Shown: positions 45,657 to 54,242, counted from the stretch's first letter. The stretch is 64,000 nt of DNA from an uncultured Algimonas sp. (GCF_947498175.1 NZ_CANMJB010000002.1:186001-250000); one strand, 5' to 3'. Notes: generated by a model from the letters alone, not told the origin. A program made the numbers and translations.

Positions 45657-46445
45657 CTAATCCCACCCGGGCAGGAAGCCGAACCAGTCCGCCGGTTCGC
45701 ACGCCCCGTCCGTCAGCAGGCCGAACCGTTCCAGATCGTCGCGCGACAGGAAATAGAGCGTGCTGTGCGGCGCGGCGTCGCGCGCGAACGCATAGAAGTC
45801 CGGATCCACGTCCAGCGAGGCGTGGAAGCGCTCCATCCGGTCCTGGATCGGATCGTGGCCCAGCGTGCGCGGACTCTCGCCGTGCTGGTTCTGCCAGCTA
45901 TGCACGCCCAGCCGCGCGCCGCACTCCATCGTGCGTTCCCGCCCGGCCAGGAACAGGTCCACCCCGCCCGACGCGATGAAGCTGGTGGACTCCAGATGGG
46001 TGTTGAGGCCGCGGGCGCGGATCATCTGCGCGATGCGGGTATTCTCGCCCAGATGGGTCGTGCCGGGCACGTGTTTTAGAACGATCGTTTCCAGCTGCGG
46101 GTTTTCGTCCAGCTGGCGGCGCACATCGGCGAAGCTGTGGTGATCCGTGCCGCCGTAGGCGTAGGCGATGGTGTCCTCGACCACCAGGTTGAAACGCGCA
46201 TCCGGGTCGGGCCGGGGCTGCACCGCCTCCCACATGAAGATGACCGCGATCAGCAGGCCGATCAGCAGCCCGACCGGTGAGCGCTTGCGGCGCGGCATCG
46301 GCTCGGTCCAGCTGTCCGTCCAGTCGTCGGCGTCACGGCGGGCATGGAGGGTCTGCACGGGGCGTGGACGGCCGGAATGGCGGCGCGGACTGTGTCCGGG
46401 GCGGCCGTCCAGGCTGCGGGGGCGATCATCGGGGTTCCAACTCAT
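45657..46445 (-). CDS. Membrane-anchored ClpP/crotonase-like protein, copy 2
   Basis: A 262-aa paralogue of the downstream gene. It has a 55-residue basic, Arg/His-rich cytoplasmic N terminus, one transmembrane helix (SPVGLLIGLLIAVIFMWEAV) and a soluble domain with RIAQMIRARGLNTHLESTS, IASGGVDLFLAGRER (candidate Ser) and GARLGVHSWQ (candidate His). ATG 46445 gives the family-like start and leaves only 26 bases to the divergent cysS start. The pair looks like a local duplication in which this copy kept or gained the long basic N terminus. Confidence 0.78.
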   Translation of the reverse strand: MSWNPDDRPRSLDGRPGHSPRRHSGRPRPVQTLHARRDADDWTDSWTEPMPRRKRSPVGLLIGLLIAVIFMWEAVQPRPDPDARFNLVVEDTIAYAYGGTDHHSFADVRRQLDENPQLETIVLKHVPGTTHLGENTRIAQMIRARGLNTHLESTSFIASGGVDLFLAGRERTMECGARLGVHSWQNQHGESPRTLGHDPIQDRMERFHASLDVDPDFYAFARDAAPHSTLYFLSRDDLERFGLLTDGACEPADWFGFLPGWD

Positions 46446-46471
46446 ACCGACCCCATATAGGGAGGGTCGCC

Positions 46472-48067
46472 ATGTCAGACCAAGAGCACCCCTTGCGCCT
46501 CTACGACTCACTATCGCGTGATGTCCGCCCCTTCGTACCCCAGGACGCGTCGCGCGTGACGATGTATAATTGCGGGCCGACCGTCTATTCCTACGCCCAT
46601 ATCGGCAATGCCCGCGCCGCCGTCGTCGCCGACGTGCTGTTCCGCGTGCTGCGCCACATCTACGGCGAAGAGGCCGTCGTCTATGCGCGCAACATCACCG
46701 ACGTGGACGACAAGATCATCGCCGCCGCAATAGAACAGGGCGTTCCGATCAGCGAGATCACGGAGAAATACGCCCGCATCTACAATGAAGACCTCGCCGC
46801 GCTGAACTGCCTGCCGCCGACGCACCAGCCCAAGGCGACGGAACACATCCAGCAGATGGCCGACCTGATCGTGACGCTGCTGGATAAAGAGGTCGCCTAC
46901 GAAATGGACGGCCACGTCTATTTCGACGTGACGAAGGACGAGGATTACGGCGACCTTTCGGGCCGCCGGCTGGAGGACAATCTCGCCGGGGCGCGGGTCG
47001 AAGTGGCCAGCGTCAAGCGCAACCCGGCCGACTTCGTGCTGTGGAAGCCGGCCCGCGACGGCGAACCGGGCTGGAGCCAGCAGGAAAGCTCATCCAGCTA
47101 CCGCGTCGATTGGCGCAATCACGCCAACAAGCCCTTCGCCAACGTGCCGGGCCGCCCCGGCTGGCACATCGAATGCTCCGCCATGATCCGCGAGGTGCTG
47201 GGCGAGACCATCGACATCCACTGCGGCGGCATCGACCTGAAATTCCCCCACCACGAGAACGAGATCGCGCAAAGCGAATGCGCGACCGGGGAAAAACTCG
47301 CCCACTGGTGGGTCCACAACGAATTCCTCAACATGTCCCGGCCCGACGGCAATAAAGAAAAAATGTCCAAGTCGCTGGGGAACGTGGTGCTAGTGCACGA
47401 CCTGCTGAAGGACTGGGACGGGGAAGTGATCCGGCTGGCGCTGTTGAAGGCGCATTACCGGAATGAGCTGGTGTGGAGCGAGGATTTGTTGCGGGAGAGC
47501 AAGACGCAGTTGGATGGGTGGTATCGGGCTAAAATGCTAATTCATGAGGCCGCTTCGAATTCGGGTGTACAATTGAATGAATTTCATGACCCCATGGAGT
47601 TTGCAACCAAAACCAAAGTTTTGAGAAATAATGATGGGGAAATTTTGAATCCCGGAGAAATGGATAAAATCTACACGCAGTGGTCAACTACATTTCTCTT
47701 CGATGACCTGAATATGATCGGGTCTGCAATGCTGTTGGAACAGAAGTTACAAGGACTCCGGAAATTCTACTCTATTGACCGAAACTGGTCCTCAGATGAG
47801 GAGGCTTACAGCTTTATCAAAAGGGCAATTGGCCAAATCTTGTTTGTAAATGAGAATTTCGGCCTCCTCCAACGCGACCCAGAGGACTGGTTCCGCGGCA
47901 ACGCCTCCACCGACGAAACCGCCGAGTTCGAAACGCTCGCCGCCGCTCGCCAAGCCGCTCGCCAAGCCAAGGACTGGGCGGAGGCCGACCGCATCCGGGA
48001 CGAAGGCACGGCGCGGGGAATCGTGTTCGAGGACGGGCTAGACGGGACGACGTGGCGGAAAGCCTGA
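46472..48067 (+). CDS. cysS: Cysteinyl-tRNA synthetase, with unusual internal segment
   Basis: A 531-aa class I synthetase. Zinc and active-site motifs: [17 protein letters not shown] (HIGH-like), [24 protein letters not shown] and KMSKSLGN. The C-terminal helices ([16 protein letters not shown] and the DGTTWRKA end) are normal. It is about 70 residues longer than typical CysRS. One insertion follows GEPGWSQQ near residue 205. A second, AT-rich part covers residues about 353-466 and is described separately. ATG 46472 has GGAGGG upstream. It is the only Cys-tRNA synthetase in the window; whether another exists in the genome is unknown. Confidence 0.94.
   Translation: MSDQEHPLRLYDSLSRDVRPFVPQDASRVTMYNCGPTVYSYAHIGNARAAVVADVLFRVLRHIYGEEAVVYARNITDVDDKIIAAAIEQGVPISEITEKYARIYNEDLAALNCLPPTHQPKATEHIQQMADLIVTLLDKEVAYEMDGHVYFDVTKDEDYGDLSGRRLEDNLAGARVEVASVKRNPADFVLWKPARDGEPGWSQQESSSSYRVDWRNHANKPFANVPGRPGWHIECSAMIREVLGETIDIHCGGIDLKFPHHENEIAQSECATGEKLAHWWVHNEFLNMSRPDGNKEKMSKSLGNVVLVHDLLKDWDGEVIRLALLKAHYRNELVWSEDLLRESKTQLDGWYRAKMLIHEAASNSGVQLNEFHDPMEFATKTKVLRNNDGEILNPGEMDKIYTQWSTTFLFDDLNMIGSAMLLEQKLQGLRKFYSIDRNWSSDEEAYSFIKRAIGQILFVNENFGLLQRDPEDWFRGNASTDETAEFETLAAARQAARQAKDWAEADRIRDEGTARGIVFEDGLDGTTWRKA
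47530..47870. other. AT-rich mosaic segment inside cysS
   Basis: Base composition drops sharply: 23 G/C in 60 bases at 47581-47640 (38%), against mid-60s % on both sides. The reading frame stays open through it and encodes a helical region between the catalytic core and the C-terminal stem domain ([37 protein letters not shown]). Codon use switches to AT-ending codons. The borders are abrupt near 47525 and 47870. Confidence 0.85.
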
Positions 48068-48196
48068 AAGGGCGCGCTGGCGCGCGGCTGATTTGGCTGT
48101 CCCTCCTTCGCGGCGACTCATTCTGTCCGCGGGGCATCGAGAGTGACCTACCGTCGCCGGTCCATCATTGAGACGTGCTGAAAGATCCCCTCTCGT

Positions 48197-48289
48197 CCTC
48201 ATCCCGGACTTGATCCGGGGATCCATCACGGAACGCCGCCGCCAGCTCGACGGGCGGGAGATGGATCCCGGATCAAGTCCGGGATGAGG
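48197..48289. repeat. Palindromic repeat pair (type A)
   Basis: Left arm CCTCATCCCGGACTTGATCC and right arm GGATCCCGGATCAAGTCCGG, about 93 bases end to end, between cysS and the secreted-protein gene. The internal spacer is about 35 bases and carries no ORF. Confidence 0.85.
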
Positions 48290-48328
48290 GATGTGGATAG
48301 GTCGCTCCGCGCGATAGCGCGTCGGTCC

Positions 48329-48775
48329 TTAATCCGGCGTCACGCAATCCCCGGCCAGAGCCACCGTGCCCAGCGGACAGGTGATCGGCACGTCCTTTTC
48401 CACCTGGCCGGGCTTTTCCAGACGCGGGGCGACGCCCATCGTGCGCTTGCGGTCCAGCTCCGCCAGATCGTCGTCGTCGATGTCGTTGAATTCGGTCGCT
48501 TCGCGGTTGGCCCGCTTCAGCAGGGCGGATTCCTCGCGGGCGGTCAGGTCGGGCGCCGGAGTGTAGCGGTCGGGACGGATGGCCGTCTCGTCCTGGTCCT
48601 CGAAGAAGTCGCGCAGCTCCTCTTCGGTCTCTTCCAGCTCTTCCATCACGGCGGCATTGTCGGTCTGCACGTCGAAAGTCGGGTCGGGCTCGACGATCTG
48701 GCCGTGCGCGGAACCGGCGAACAGCGCCAGGATCAGCGCGAGCGAGGAGGAGGTGAGGCGGGTCAGTTTCAGCAT
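48329..48775 (-). CDS. Secreted hypothetical protein, C-terminal CPxGT motif
   Basis: A 148-aa protein with a signal peptide (MLKLTRLTSSSLALILALFA, cleavage near SAHG). The mature part is very acidic (EELEETEEELRDFFEDQDET; FNDIDDDDLAELDRKR) and ends in ITCPLGTVALAGDCVTPD. This tail resembles that of the protein at 44492-44983. No family recognised. ATG 48775 is chosen for the signal peptide; ATG 48790 adds five residues. It stands alone, divergent from gloB. Confidence 0.8.
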   Translation of the reverse strand: MLKLTRLTSSSLALILALFAGSAHGQIVEPDPTFDVQTDNAAVMEELEETEEELRDFFEDQDETAIRPDRYTPAPDLTAREESALLKRANREATEFNDIDDDDLAELDRKRTMGVAPRLEKPGQVEKDVPITCPLGTVALAGDCVTPD

Positions 48776-48836
48776 GGGAGTAGAACGCATGAGCGCGTCA
48801 TTTGGTTCACGCGCCCGGCTCCGCTAGGGTCCGGCC

Positions 48837-49565
48837 ATGGCCGATATCGACATCCACCTCTTCCCCTGCCTGAACGACAATTATGGCATCCTGGTGCATG
48901 ACCGCGCCTCGGGCCGCACGGCCGTGATCGACACGCCCGACGGCGAGGAGATCGCGCGCCAGGCGGACGCCAAGGGCTGGCGGCCGACGGAGATCTGGAA
49001 CACGCATTGGCATCCCGACCATACGGGCGGGAACATCCTGCTGAAGGAGCGCTACGGGCTGACCATCTACGGCCCTGGCCGGGTCGACGGGCGCATTCCG
49101 GGGATCGACGTGAAGCTGGGCGAGGGCGACAGGTTCGACTTCGGCGACCATCCGGTGCGCGTGATGGAAACGCCGGGCCATACGGAAGAACACATCGTCT
49201 TCCATCTGGAAGCCGCGACCGCCTGTTTCGTCGGCGACACGCTGTTCACGCTGGGCTGCGGGCGCCTGTTCGAAGGCACGCCGGAGCAGATGTGGGAGAG
49301 TTTCGGCAAGATCCTGGGCCTGCCGGAGGAGACGAAGCTCTACTGCGCGCACGAATACACGCTGAGCAATGCGCGGTTCGCCCAAAGCGTCGATGGCGGC
49401 CTGCCCGCGCTTGAAGAGGCGGTGGCGCGGTACGAGGCGATGCGCGAACGCGGCGAACCGACCGTGCCGACGACGGTCGCGGTGGAACGGGCGACGAACC
49501 CGTTCTGGCTGGCCGGCAGCGCGAAGGAGCTCGGCCGGCGGCGGGCGCTGAAGGACGCAATGTAA
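48837..49565 (+). CDS. gloB: Hydroxyacylglutathione hydrolase (glyoxalase II)
   Basis: A 242-aa metallo-beta-lactamase-fold enzyme that hydrolyses S-lactoylglutathione to lactate and glutathione in methylglyoxal detoxification. Metal motifs: NTHWHPDHTGGN near residue 54, PGHTEEHIVFH near 114, and CAHEYTLSNARFA near 170 in the C-terminal helical domain. It starts at ATG 48837 and is transcribed divergently from the secreted-protein gene. Confidence 0.95.
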   Translation: MADIDIHLFPCLNDNYGILVHDRASGRTAVIDTPDGEEIARQADAKGWRPTEIWNTHWHPDHTGGNILLKERYGLTIYGPGRVDGRIPGIDVKLGEGDRFDFGDHPVRVMETPGHTEEHIVFHLEAATACFVGDTLFTLGCGRLFEGTPEQMWESFGKILGLPEETKLYCAHEYTLSNARFAQSVDGGLPALEEAVARYEAMRERGEPTVPTTVAVERATNPFWLAGSAKELGRRRALKDAM

Positions 49566-49604
49566 GGGAACGGTCTGCGCTTCGCGCGACATGGTTCTAG
49601 TCTT

Positions 49605-49977
49605 CTCACCCCGGACTTGACCCGGGGTCCATCACCCAACAATCGAAAGCATGGTCAAAGGCTATGTCTACATTCTCTGCAACCGCAAGAACGGCACGCT
49701 CTATGTTGGTGTGACCAAGGATATCTTTGCGCGATTGTCCGAACACAAGGCACAGGCCGACCCCGATAGTTTCACCGCGAAGTACGGCGTGACGCGTCTG
49801 GTCCATCTGGAAACCTACGACTTCGTCAGCGAGGCGATCGCGCGCGAGAAGCAGATCAAGAACTGGAAGCGCCAGTGGAAGATCGCGCTGATCGAAGAAG
49901 GCAATCCCGACTGGGAGGAAATCCGTCTGGATTGGCGCGACGTCAGGTGATGGACCCCGGGTCGAGCCCGGGGTGAG
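49605..49977 (+). mobile_element. Candidate palindrome-bounded GIY-YIG element
   Basis: A left type A arm (CTCACCCCGGACTTGACCCG onward, 49605-49633) is followed 17 bases later by the GIY-YIG start, and the right arm (GATGGACCCCGGGTCGAGCC onward, 49949-49977) overlaps the GIY-YIG stop codon. The gene fills the space that is a spacer of only 35-45 bases in the empty copies. This suggests an autonomous form of the type A repeats in which the nuclease acts on the palindromes. No target-site duplication was established. Confidence 0.55.
49651..49950 (+). CDS. GIY-YIG nuclease domain protein
   Basis: A 99-aa single-domain GIY-YIG protein. N-terminal YVYILCNRKNGTLYVGVTKD supplies the paired Y...YVG strands, followed by the catalytic Arg region ARLSEHK and the EAIAREKQIKNWKRQWKIAL helix with the metal-binding Glu. 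The C terminus NPDWEEIRLDW is typical of small chromosomal members. Its TGA stop overlaps the right palindrome arm. The native substrate is unknown. Confidence 0.92.
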   Translation: MVKGYVYILCNRKNGTLYVGVTKDIFARLSEHKAQADPDSFTAKYGVTRLVHLETYDFVSEAIAREKQIKNWKRQWKIALIEEGNPDWEEIRLDWRDVR

Positions 49978-50137
49978 GGTGCTCGAGGGGTTTGGAGTGT
50001 GCGCTTCGCTCTTCGACTACAGTCCGCCATCCCGCAGCTCCCATCCACGTTCATCTTCGTTCCCAAAGGCACGGGGAAAGGGATTGCGTGTGAGGACGGG
50101 TCGGCGTGACGAAAGGCCCGAATTGCTTCCTTTCTCC
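49978..50137. other. Intergenic region between two repeats, no gene seen
   Basis: 160 bases between the GIY-YIG element and the next palindromic repeat. I see no ORF of interest, no tRNA and no terminator. Confidence 0.5.
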
Positions 50138-50226
50138 CTCATCCCGGACTTGATCCGGGATCCATCTCCCAACGGTCAGGTCGGCCTAGAGGGTTCGTGA
50201 TGGACCCCGGGTCAAGTCCGGGGTGA
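50138..50226. repeat. Palindromic repeat pair (type A), empty copy
   Basis: CTCATCCCGGACTTGATCCG as left arm and TGGACCCCGGGTCAAGTCCG as right arm, with a spacer of about 35 bases (CTCCCAACGGTCAGG...). It lies 161 bases from the end of the GIY-YIG-containing copy, so the filled and empty forms are neighbours. Confidence 0.88.
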
Positions 50227-50249
50227 AGGAAACAGTAACCAGAAAACGC

Positions 50250-50273
50250 AAAAAAGCCCGCGCTACGCGCGGA
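50250..50273 (-). terminator. Rho-independent terminator of trmD-rplS
   Basis: On the minus strand: CCGCGC-GTA-GCGCGG then GC and TTTTTT. It lies about 50 bases beyond the rplS stop. Confidence 0.88.
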
Positions 50274-50319
50274 CCTTTCATTCGGGACCGACGCCTCGTC
50301 CGAGGCGCGCCGGGCTGCC

Positions 50320-50715
50320 TTATGTCTTCGCGCGGCCCTTTTCCATGCCGCGGCCGGTGGTGCGCTCGGCGATGCGGGCGGATTTGCCCCGGCGCTCGCG
50401 CAGGTAATAGAGCTTGGCGCGGCGGACGCGGCCGCGGCGCTTGACTTCGATTTCCTCGACCAGCGGGCTGTAGAGCGGGAAGACGCGCTCGACGCCCTCG
50501 CCATAGCTGATCTTGCGCAAGGTGAAGCTCTCATGCAGGCCGGCGCCCGACCGTGCGATGCAGACGCCTTCGAAGGCCTGCAGGCGGGTGCGGCTGCCTT
50601 CGGTGATGCGGACCTGCACGACCAGCGTGTCGCCGGCGGAGAAGTCGGGGATGGTCTTGCCCGACGACAGGAGGCGTTCGGTTTCGGCCTTTTCCAGCTT
50701 TTCAATCACGTTCAT
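50320..50715 (-). CDS. rplS: 50S ribosomal protein L19
   Basis: A 131-aa bL19. Diagnostic segments: [19 protein letters not shown] near residue 22, [20 protein letters not shown] near 44, and [20 protein letters not shown] near 80, then a basic tail. ATG 50715 has GGAG about 8 bases upstream; a GTG three codons earlier is possible. Its start overlaps the trmD stop by 14 bases, the conserved trmD-rplS order. Confidence 0.97.
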   Translation of the reverse strand: MNVIEKLEKAETERLLSSGKTIPDFSAGDTLVVQVRITEGSRTRLQAFEGVCIARSGAGLHESFTLRKISYGEGVERVFPLYSPLVEEIEVKRRGRVRRAKLYYLRERRGKSARIAERTTGRGMEKGRAKT

Positions 50716-51451
50716 TGTCTTCACTCCGTAAGGGGCTTTCGCCCTTTCGTTCCAGATGCGCGTCCCACAGGTCGGGGCGGCGCGCCTTCGTAATCTCTTC
50801 CATCTGCGTCCGCCGCCAGCGATCCACGGCCCCGTGGTCGCCGGACGTCAGCACGGCCGGGATCGCCCGGCCTTCGAACTCGCGCGGACGGGTGTAGAGC
50901 GGATACTCCAGCAAGCCGTCCTCGAAACTCTCATCGAGCGCGCTTTCGCTGTTGCCCAGAACCCCGGGCAGCAGACGCACGCACGCCTCGATCATGGCCT
51001 GTGCGGCGACTTCGCCCCCCGCGAGCACGAAATCGCCGATGGAGACTTCCTCCATGCCGCGCGATTCGATGACGCGTTGGTCGAGGCCTTCGAACCGTCC
51101 GCAAAAGCAAACAAGACCCGGCCCGGATGCGAGCTGCCGCACGCGGTCTTGCGTGAGCGGCCGGCCCCGGGGGGTCATGTACAATAGCGGGCGGTCGTCA
51201 CGGACCACGCTGTCGATGGCCTTGGCGGAGATATCGGGCTTCAGGACCAGTCCCGCGCCGCCCCCCGCCGGAGGGCCGTCGACAGTGCGGTGCCTATTAA
51301 CGGCAAAGTCGCGAATATCAACCGTTTCCAGCTGCCAGAGTCCGTTTTGTTCAGCTGTGCCGATGACGGACGTTCCCAGCACGCCCGGAAAGGCGTCGGG
51401 GTAGAGGCTCAGCACGGTGGCGCGCCACGTTATTTTCGCCGCATCGGTCAT
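50702..51451 (-). CDS. trmD: tRNA (guanine-37-N1)-methyltransferase
   Basis: A 249-aa SPOUT-fold methyltransferase that makes m1G37 and prevents frameshifting. Motifs: [20 protein letters not shown] near residue 47, [15 protein letters not shown] near 115, and the knotted [20 protein letters not shown] near 135, with [12 protein letters not shown] near 204. It overlaps rplS by 14 bases and is probably co-transcribed with it. No rpsP or rimM gene is found next to it on this side. Confidence 0.97.
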   Translation of the reverse strand: MTDAAKITWRATVLSLYPDAFPGVLGTSVIGTAEQNGLWQLETVDIRDFAVNRHRTVDGPPAGGGAGLVLKPDISAKAIDSVVRDDRPLLYMTPRGRPLTQDRVRQLASGPGLVCFCGRFEGLDQRVIESRGMEEVSIGDFVLAGGEVAAQAMIEACVRLLPGVLGNSESALDESFEDGLLEYPLYTRPREFEGRAIPAVLTSGDHGAVDRWRRTQMEEITKARRPDLWDAHLERKGESPLRSEDNERD

Positions 51452-51745
51452 GGGAGGGGCGCTGTAGGCGCAACGCGACGTGGAGGGAAGAGTGGGAAGG
51501 GCGAAGCGGGACCAAACGGGGGAGGGAAGTCGGGCTTCGCCCTTCCGGGATGTGGGCGGCCTCGGAAGAAGGGGAGGAACCGGGCCGCTCGCGACGGCTC
51601 TTAGCGCAAATCCGCATCCTGTCCCATGACATCTTGGTCACGGCTTCGTCAGATGGATTGCCATGTCGTTAACATCCTCCGGAGCGTGTGGACGCAGGGG
51701 CGGATGTTAAGGCCCGGTTAACCCTGATCGGCGATTGACGCAGCC
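51452..51745. other. Intergenic region of 294 bases
   Basis: It separates trmD (minus) from the lipoprotein gene (plus). It contains a GTTAAC at 51668-51673 and a perfect CtrA box at 51707-51722. No ORF is convincing. It must hold both promoters. Confidence 0.6.
51707..51722. promoter_or_regulatory. Perfect CtrA-binding site
   Basis: TTAA-GGCCCGG-TTAACC, an exact match to the full CtrA motif TTAA-N7-TTAACC. It ends 24 bases before the lipoprotein ATG at 51746, so CtrA would act at or close to the promoter. Confidence 0.75.
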
Positions 51746-52252
51746 ATGCGCGCCCCGGCGGTCCTGATAGCGTGGACGGCGATGTCCCTGGTTGCCTTGT
51801 CCTTGGTTCCCTTGGCGGGTTGCGCGTCCGGTCCGGCCGCGACCCCTGCGGCCTTCCAGCCCCGGCCCGCTCAAGCCCAAGGGCAGTATGTCCGCCCGGA
51901 CTGGCTGCGCCCCGCCGCGACCCCGCGCATCCCGGCGGCCGACCCCTGCCGCTCGCAACTCTACGCCGCCTTGCTGGGCGTCAATGAGGGCGCGATCTAC
52001 ATTCCCGGCCTGCCGGGCCGCAAGCGCATCATCCGCCCGGCCGTGTTCGAAGGGCCGGACAACGACTTCCTGAACGGCGAGATGATGTCCGAAACCTATG
52101 TGCAGGTGCAGACCTACCAGGCCGGGCAACAGCTCTACGCCCCGTCCATCGGCACCATCACCGACCGCATCACGATCGGCCCGGAGGATACGGACCGGCT
52201 GACCCTGACGCTCGACCGGGACGGTTACGTGCAGGAGGTGAGCTGCGGGTGA
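51746..52252 (+). CDS. Lipoprotein with a peptidase-inhibitor I78-like end
   Basis: A 168-aa protein with a lipoprotein signal (AMSLVALSLVPLAGCASG, Cys near residue 26). The mature part contains DPCRSQLYAALLGVNEG and RKRIIRPAV, and ends in DRLTLTLDRDGYVQEVSCG. The first and last of these resemble the ends of I78-type inhibitors, with extra sequence between. That assignment is tentative. A perfect CtrA site lies just upstream, so it may be cell-cycle regulated. Confidence 0.78.
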   Translation: MRAPAVLIAWTAMSLVALSLVPLAGCASGPAATPAAFQPRPAQAQGQYVRPDWLRPAATPRIPAADPCRSQLYAALLGVNEGAIYIPGLPGRKRIIRPAVFEGPDNDFLNGEMMSETYVQVQTYQAGQQLYAPSIGTITDRITIGPEDTDRLTLTLDRDGYVQEVSCG

Positions 52253-52310
52253 AGGGCTGCGCTTTCCCCGGGGATCGGACGGCTGCCAAAAAAGGAATCC
52301 GTTTTCTTTC

Positions 52311-52402
52311 CTCATCCCGGGCTTGACCCGGGATCCATCGCCGAACCGATAAGGTCGGTCCGGCCCTAGCGTGATGGTCCCCGGGTCAAGCTCGGGGTGA
52401 GG
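52311..52402. repeat. Palindromic repeat pair (type A)
   Basis: CTCATCCCGGGCTTGACCCG left arm and TCCCCGGGTCAAGCTCGGGG right arm with a spacer of about 40 bases. It lies between the lipoprotein gene and rnhB. Confidence 0.85.
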
Positions 52403-52471
52403 GGAAAGAGACCCGAGCTTCGGGACGTGCCGCTTTCCGTTTCCCCCTCGCCTCTTCTATCCTCGCCTCTT

Positions 52472-53119
52472 CTATACAGGCTGCCAAGCGCCCCTCACCG
52501 GCCCGAAACTCCGCCGGTGCACCGCGCACGGTCCCAGCCGGATCAGCGCTTCGCGGTGCGCCTGGGTGGGGTAGCCCTTGTGACGCGCGAAGCCGTAGCC
52601 CGGCCAGCGCCGGTCCGCCTCGACCATCAGCCGGTCGCGCGCGACCTTGGCGGCGATGGACGCCGCTGCGATGGCCAGGCTGCGCGCGTCGCCCTTGACC
52701 ACCGCTTCGCCGGGGCATGTCAGGCCGGGCGGCAAGCGGTTTCCATCGATCAGGGCGTAGTCGGCCTGCAGGGCGCCGACGGCCCGGCGCATTCCGGCCA
52801 GACTGGCCCAGAGGATGTTCATCGCGTCGATTTCGACCGGTTCGATAACCGCGATTGCGATTTCGGCGCGCGATTCCAGCGCGTTCAGGAGTCGTTCACG
52901 GCGCGTGGGCGACAAGGCCTTGCTGTCGTTCAGACCTTCCGGGACGGACGCCGCATCCAGGATGACCGCCGCGCAGACCACTGGCCCCGCCAGCGGCCCG
53001 CGACCGGCCTCGTCCACGCCGCAAATGCGCGAAAACCCTTTCGCGCGGGCGGCGTCCTGGTGCGCGTGGTCCGGCTGGGTCGGGATGGGCGGCCTCGAGA
53101 TCCGGCACGGACCCTGCAC
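52472..53119 (-). CDS. rnhB: Ribonuclease HII
   Basis: A 215-aa enzyme that removes ribonucleotides from DNA and RNA/DNA hybrids. Catalytic positions: [20 protein letters not shown] (Asp-Glu near residue 36), [13 protein letters not shown] near 63, YALIDGN near 114 and [15 protein letters not shown] near 143. There is no ATG in frame near the domain. GTG 53119 with GGA eight to ten bases upstream is the best start. It is divergent from a secreted-protein gene. Confidence 0.94.
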   Translation of the reverse strand: MQGPCRISRPPIPTQPDHAHQDAARAKGFSRICGVDEAGRGPLAGPVVCAAVILDAASVPEGLNDSKALSPTRRERLLNALESRAEIAIAVIEPVEIDAMNILWASLAGMRRAVGALQADYALIDGNRLPPGLTCPGEAVVKGDARSLAIAAASIAAKVARDRLMVEADRRWPGYGFARHKGYPTQAHREALIRLGPCAVHRRSFGPVRGAWQPV

Positions 53120-53201
53120 ATGATTTCCATGATTGCAGGGCTTTGCGTGCCGCGTTAAACTTTCTAATAGGGGCCTAACCGGATTCCCGCAGGAGACAAC
53201 C

Positions 53202-53672
53202 ATGCCCGACTTCAAATTCACCGCCATCATAGCGGCCGCCGCCCTCGCCCTCTCGACCGGCGCCTTCGCCCAGACAACCGATGTCGACGCGACCGTCGAC
53301 GCCGACGTCGAGATCCAGGCCGATGCCGAAACCCGCGCCCAGGCCCAGCTGATCCAGGCGCCGTCCACCGAAGGCGTCGTCACCGACCGCACGTCCTGCG
53401 AATATGAAGGCGGCTCCATCGCCGAACTGCGCGAAGGCACGGTCTGCTTCATCCAGATCCGCGGCGAAGAGGCCTCGACCAAGATCTATGACGGCCAGGG
53501 CCTCGGCGTGATCCGCTGCGCGGGCAACGGCGCGTTCCCCAACGAAGTGTCCGCCACCACGCCGGGCTTCTGCAACGTCTATCTGACGGAAAAGAAGAAG
53601 CTCAAGACGCGCGCCGAACTCGAAGCCGAACTCGAAGCCATGACCCAGGCGGAGCTGGAAGGCACCAACTAG
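53202..53672 (+). CDS. Secreted hypothetical protein with Asp/Ala-rich N-terminal region
   Basis: A 156-aa protein with a signal peptide ([20 protein letters not shown]). The mature N terminus is a low-complexity acidic stretch ([20 protein letters not shown]), followed by a four-cysteine domain ([33 protein letters not shown]). A charged C-terminal helix ([19 protein letters not shown]) ends it. The family is not recognised. ATG 53202 has AGGAG upstream. A terminator follows directly. Confidence 0.8.
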   Translation: MPDFKFTAIIAAAALALSTGAFAQTTDVDATVDADVEIQADAETRAQAQLIQAPSTEGVVTDRTSCEYEGGSIAELREGTVCFIQIRGEEASTKIYDGQGLGVIRCAGNGAFPNEVSATTPGFCNVYLTEKKKLKTRAELEAELEAMTQAELEGTN

Positions 53673-53699
53673 GGCGCGGTTGCGCACTCGACAGTCAAA

Positions 53700-53725
53700 G
53701 CCCGGTCCCGGCGACCGGGCTTTTT
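53700..53725 (+). terminator. Rho-independent terminator
   Basis: GCCCGGTC-CCGGC-GACCGGGC then five T, 28 bases after the stop of the secreted-protein gene. Confidence 0.93.
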
Positions 53726-54055
53726 CGTGGGCGCTCTACAACGTCCAACCCATCCTTATCCCGGGCTCCATCACCCAACCGTTTCAGCCGGACGAAAGCG
53801 CAGGAGATGGGCGGGCCGATCAAGTCGGCCTGAGCGGGAAACGAGAGCATAGGGCAAGCCTGTAGGGGCGATGGAGGCCATGGCGTTTTCTCCGCTCTCG
53901 CCGGCCTGACCGGCGAGCCCATCGCCCAACCGTTCCGGCCGACTGAAACGGCAGGAGGGAGGCAGCCCGGTCGAGCGGATTTGCAGGACCGAGGGTGTCG
54001 TGCCTGCCTGTTTCCCGTCCTCGGACTTGTCCGGAGCTGTGCACCGATCCTTCAC

Positions 54056-54146
54056 CTCATCCCGGACTTGATCCGGGATCCATCTTCCGACGGTCTCGGC
54101 CAGCCTGAAGGTCCTGCGATGGACCCCGGGTCGAGCCCGGGGTGAG
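54056..54146. repeat. Palindromic repeat pair (type A)
   Basis: CTCATCCCGGACTTGATCCG left arm; TGGACCCCGGGTCGAGCCCG right arm; spacer of about 35 bases (CTTCCGACGGTCTCGG...). Confidence 0.88.
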
Positions 54147-54242
54147 GGATTGGGAGATAGGGCAAGCGATCGAAACGCCGATCAAGTCGGCCTGAGCGGG
54201 AAGGGGCAAAAGGTCGTGCCACGGTCTTTTCCTTTCTCTCAC

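Noticed and set aside
49651-49950. GIY-YIG gene as a homing endonuclease inside an intron or intein
   Set aside because: It is a free-standing short gene between complete genes; no split gene is next to it.
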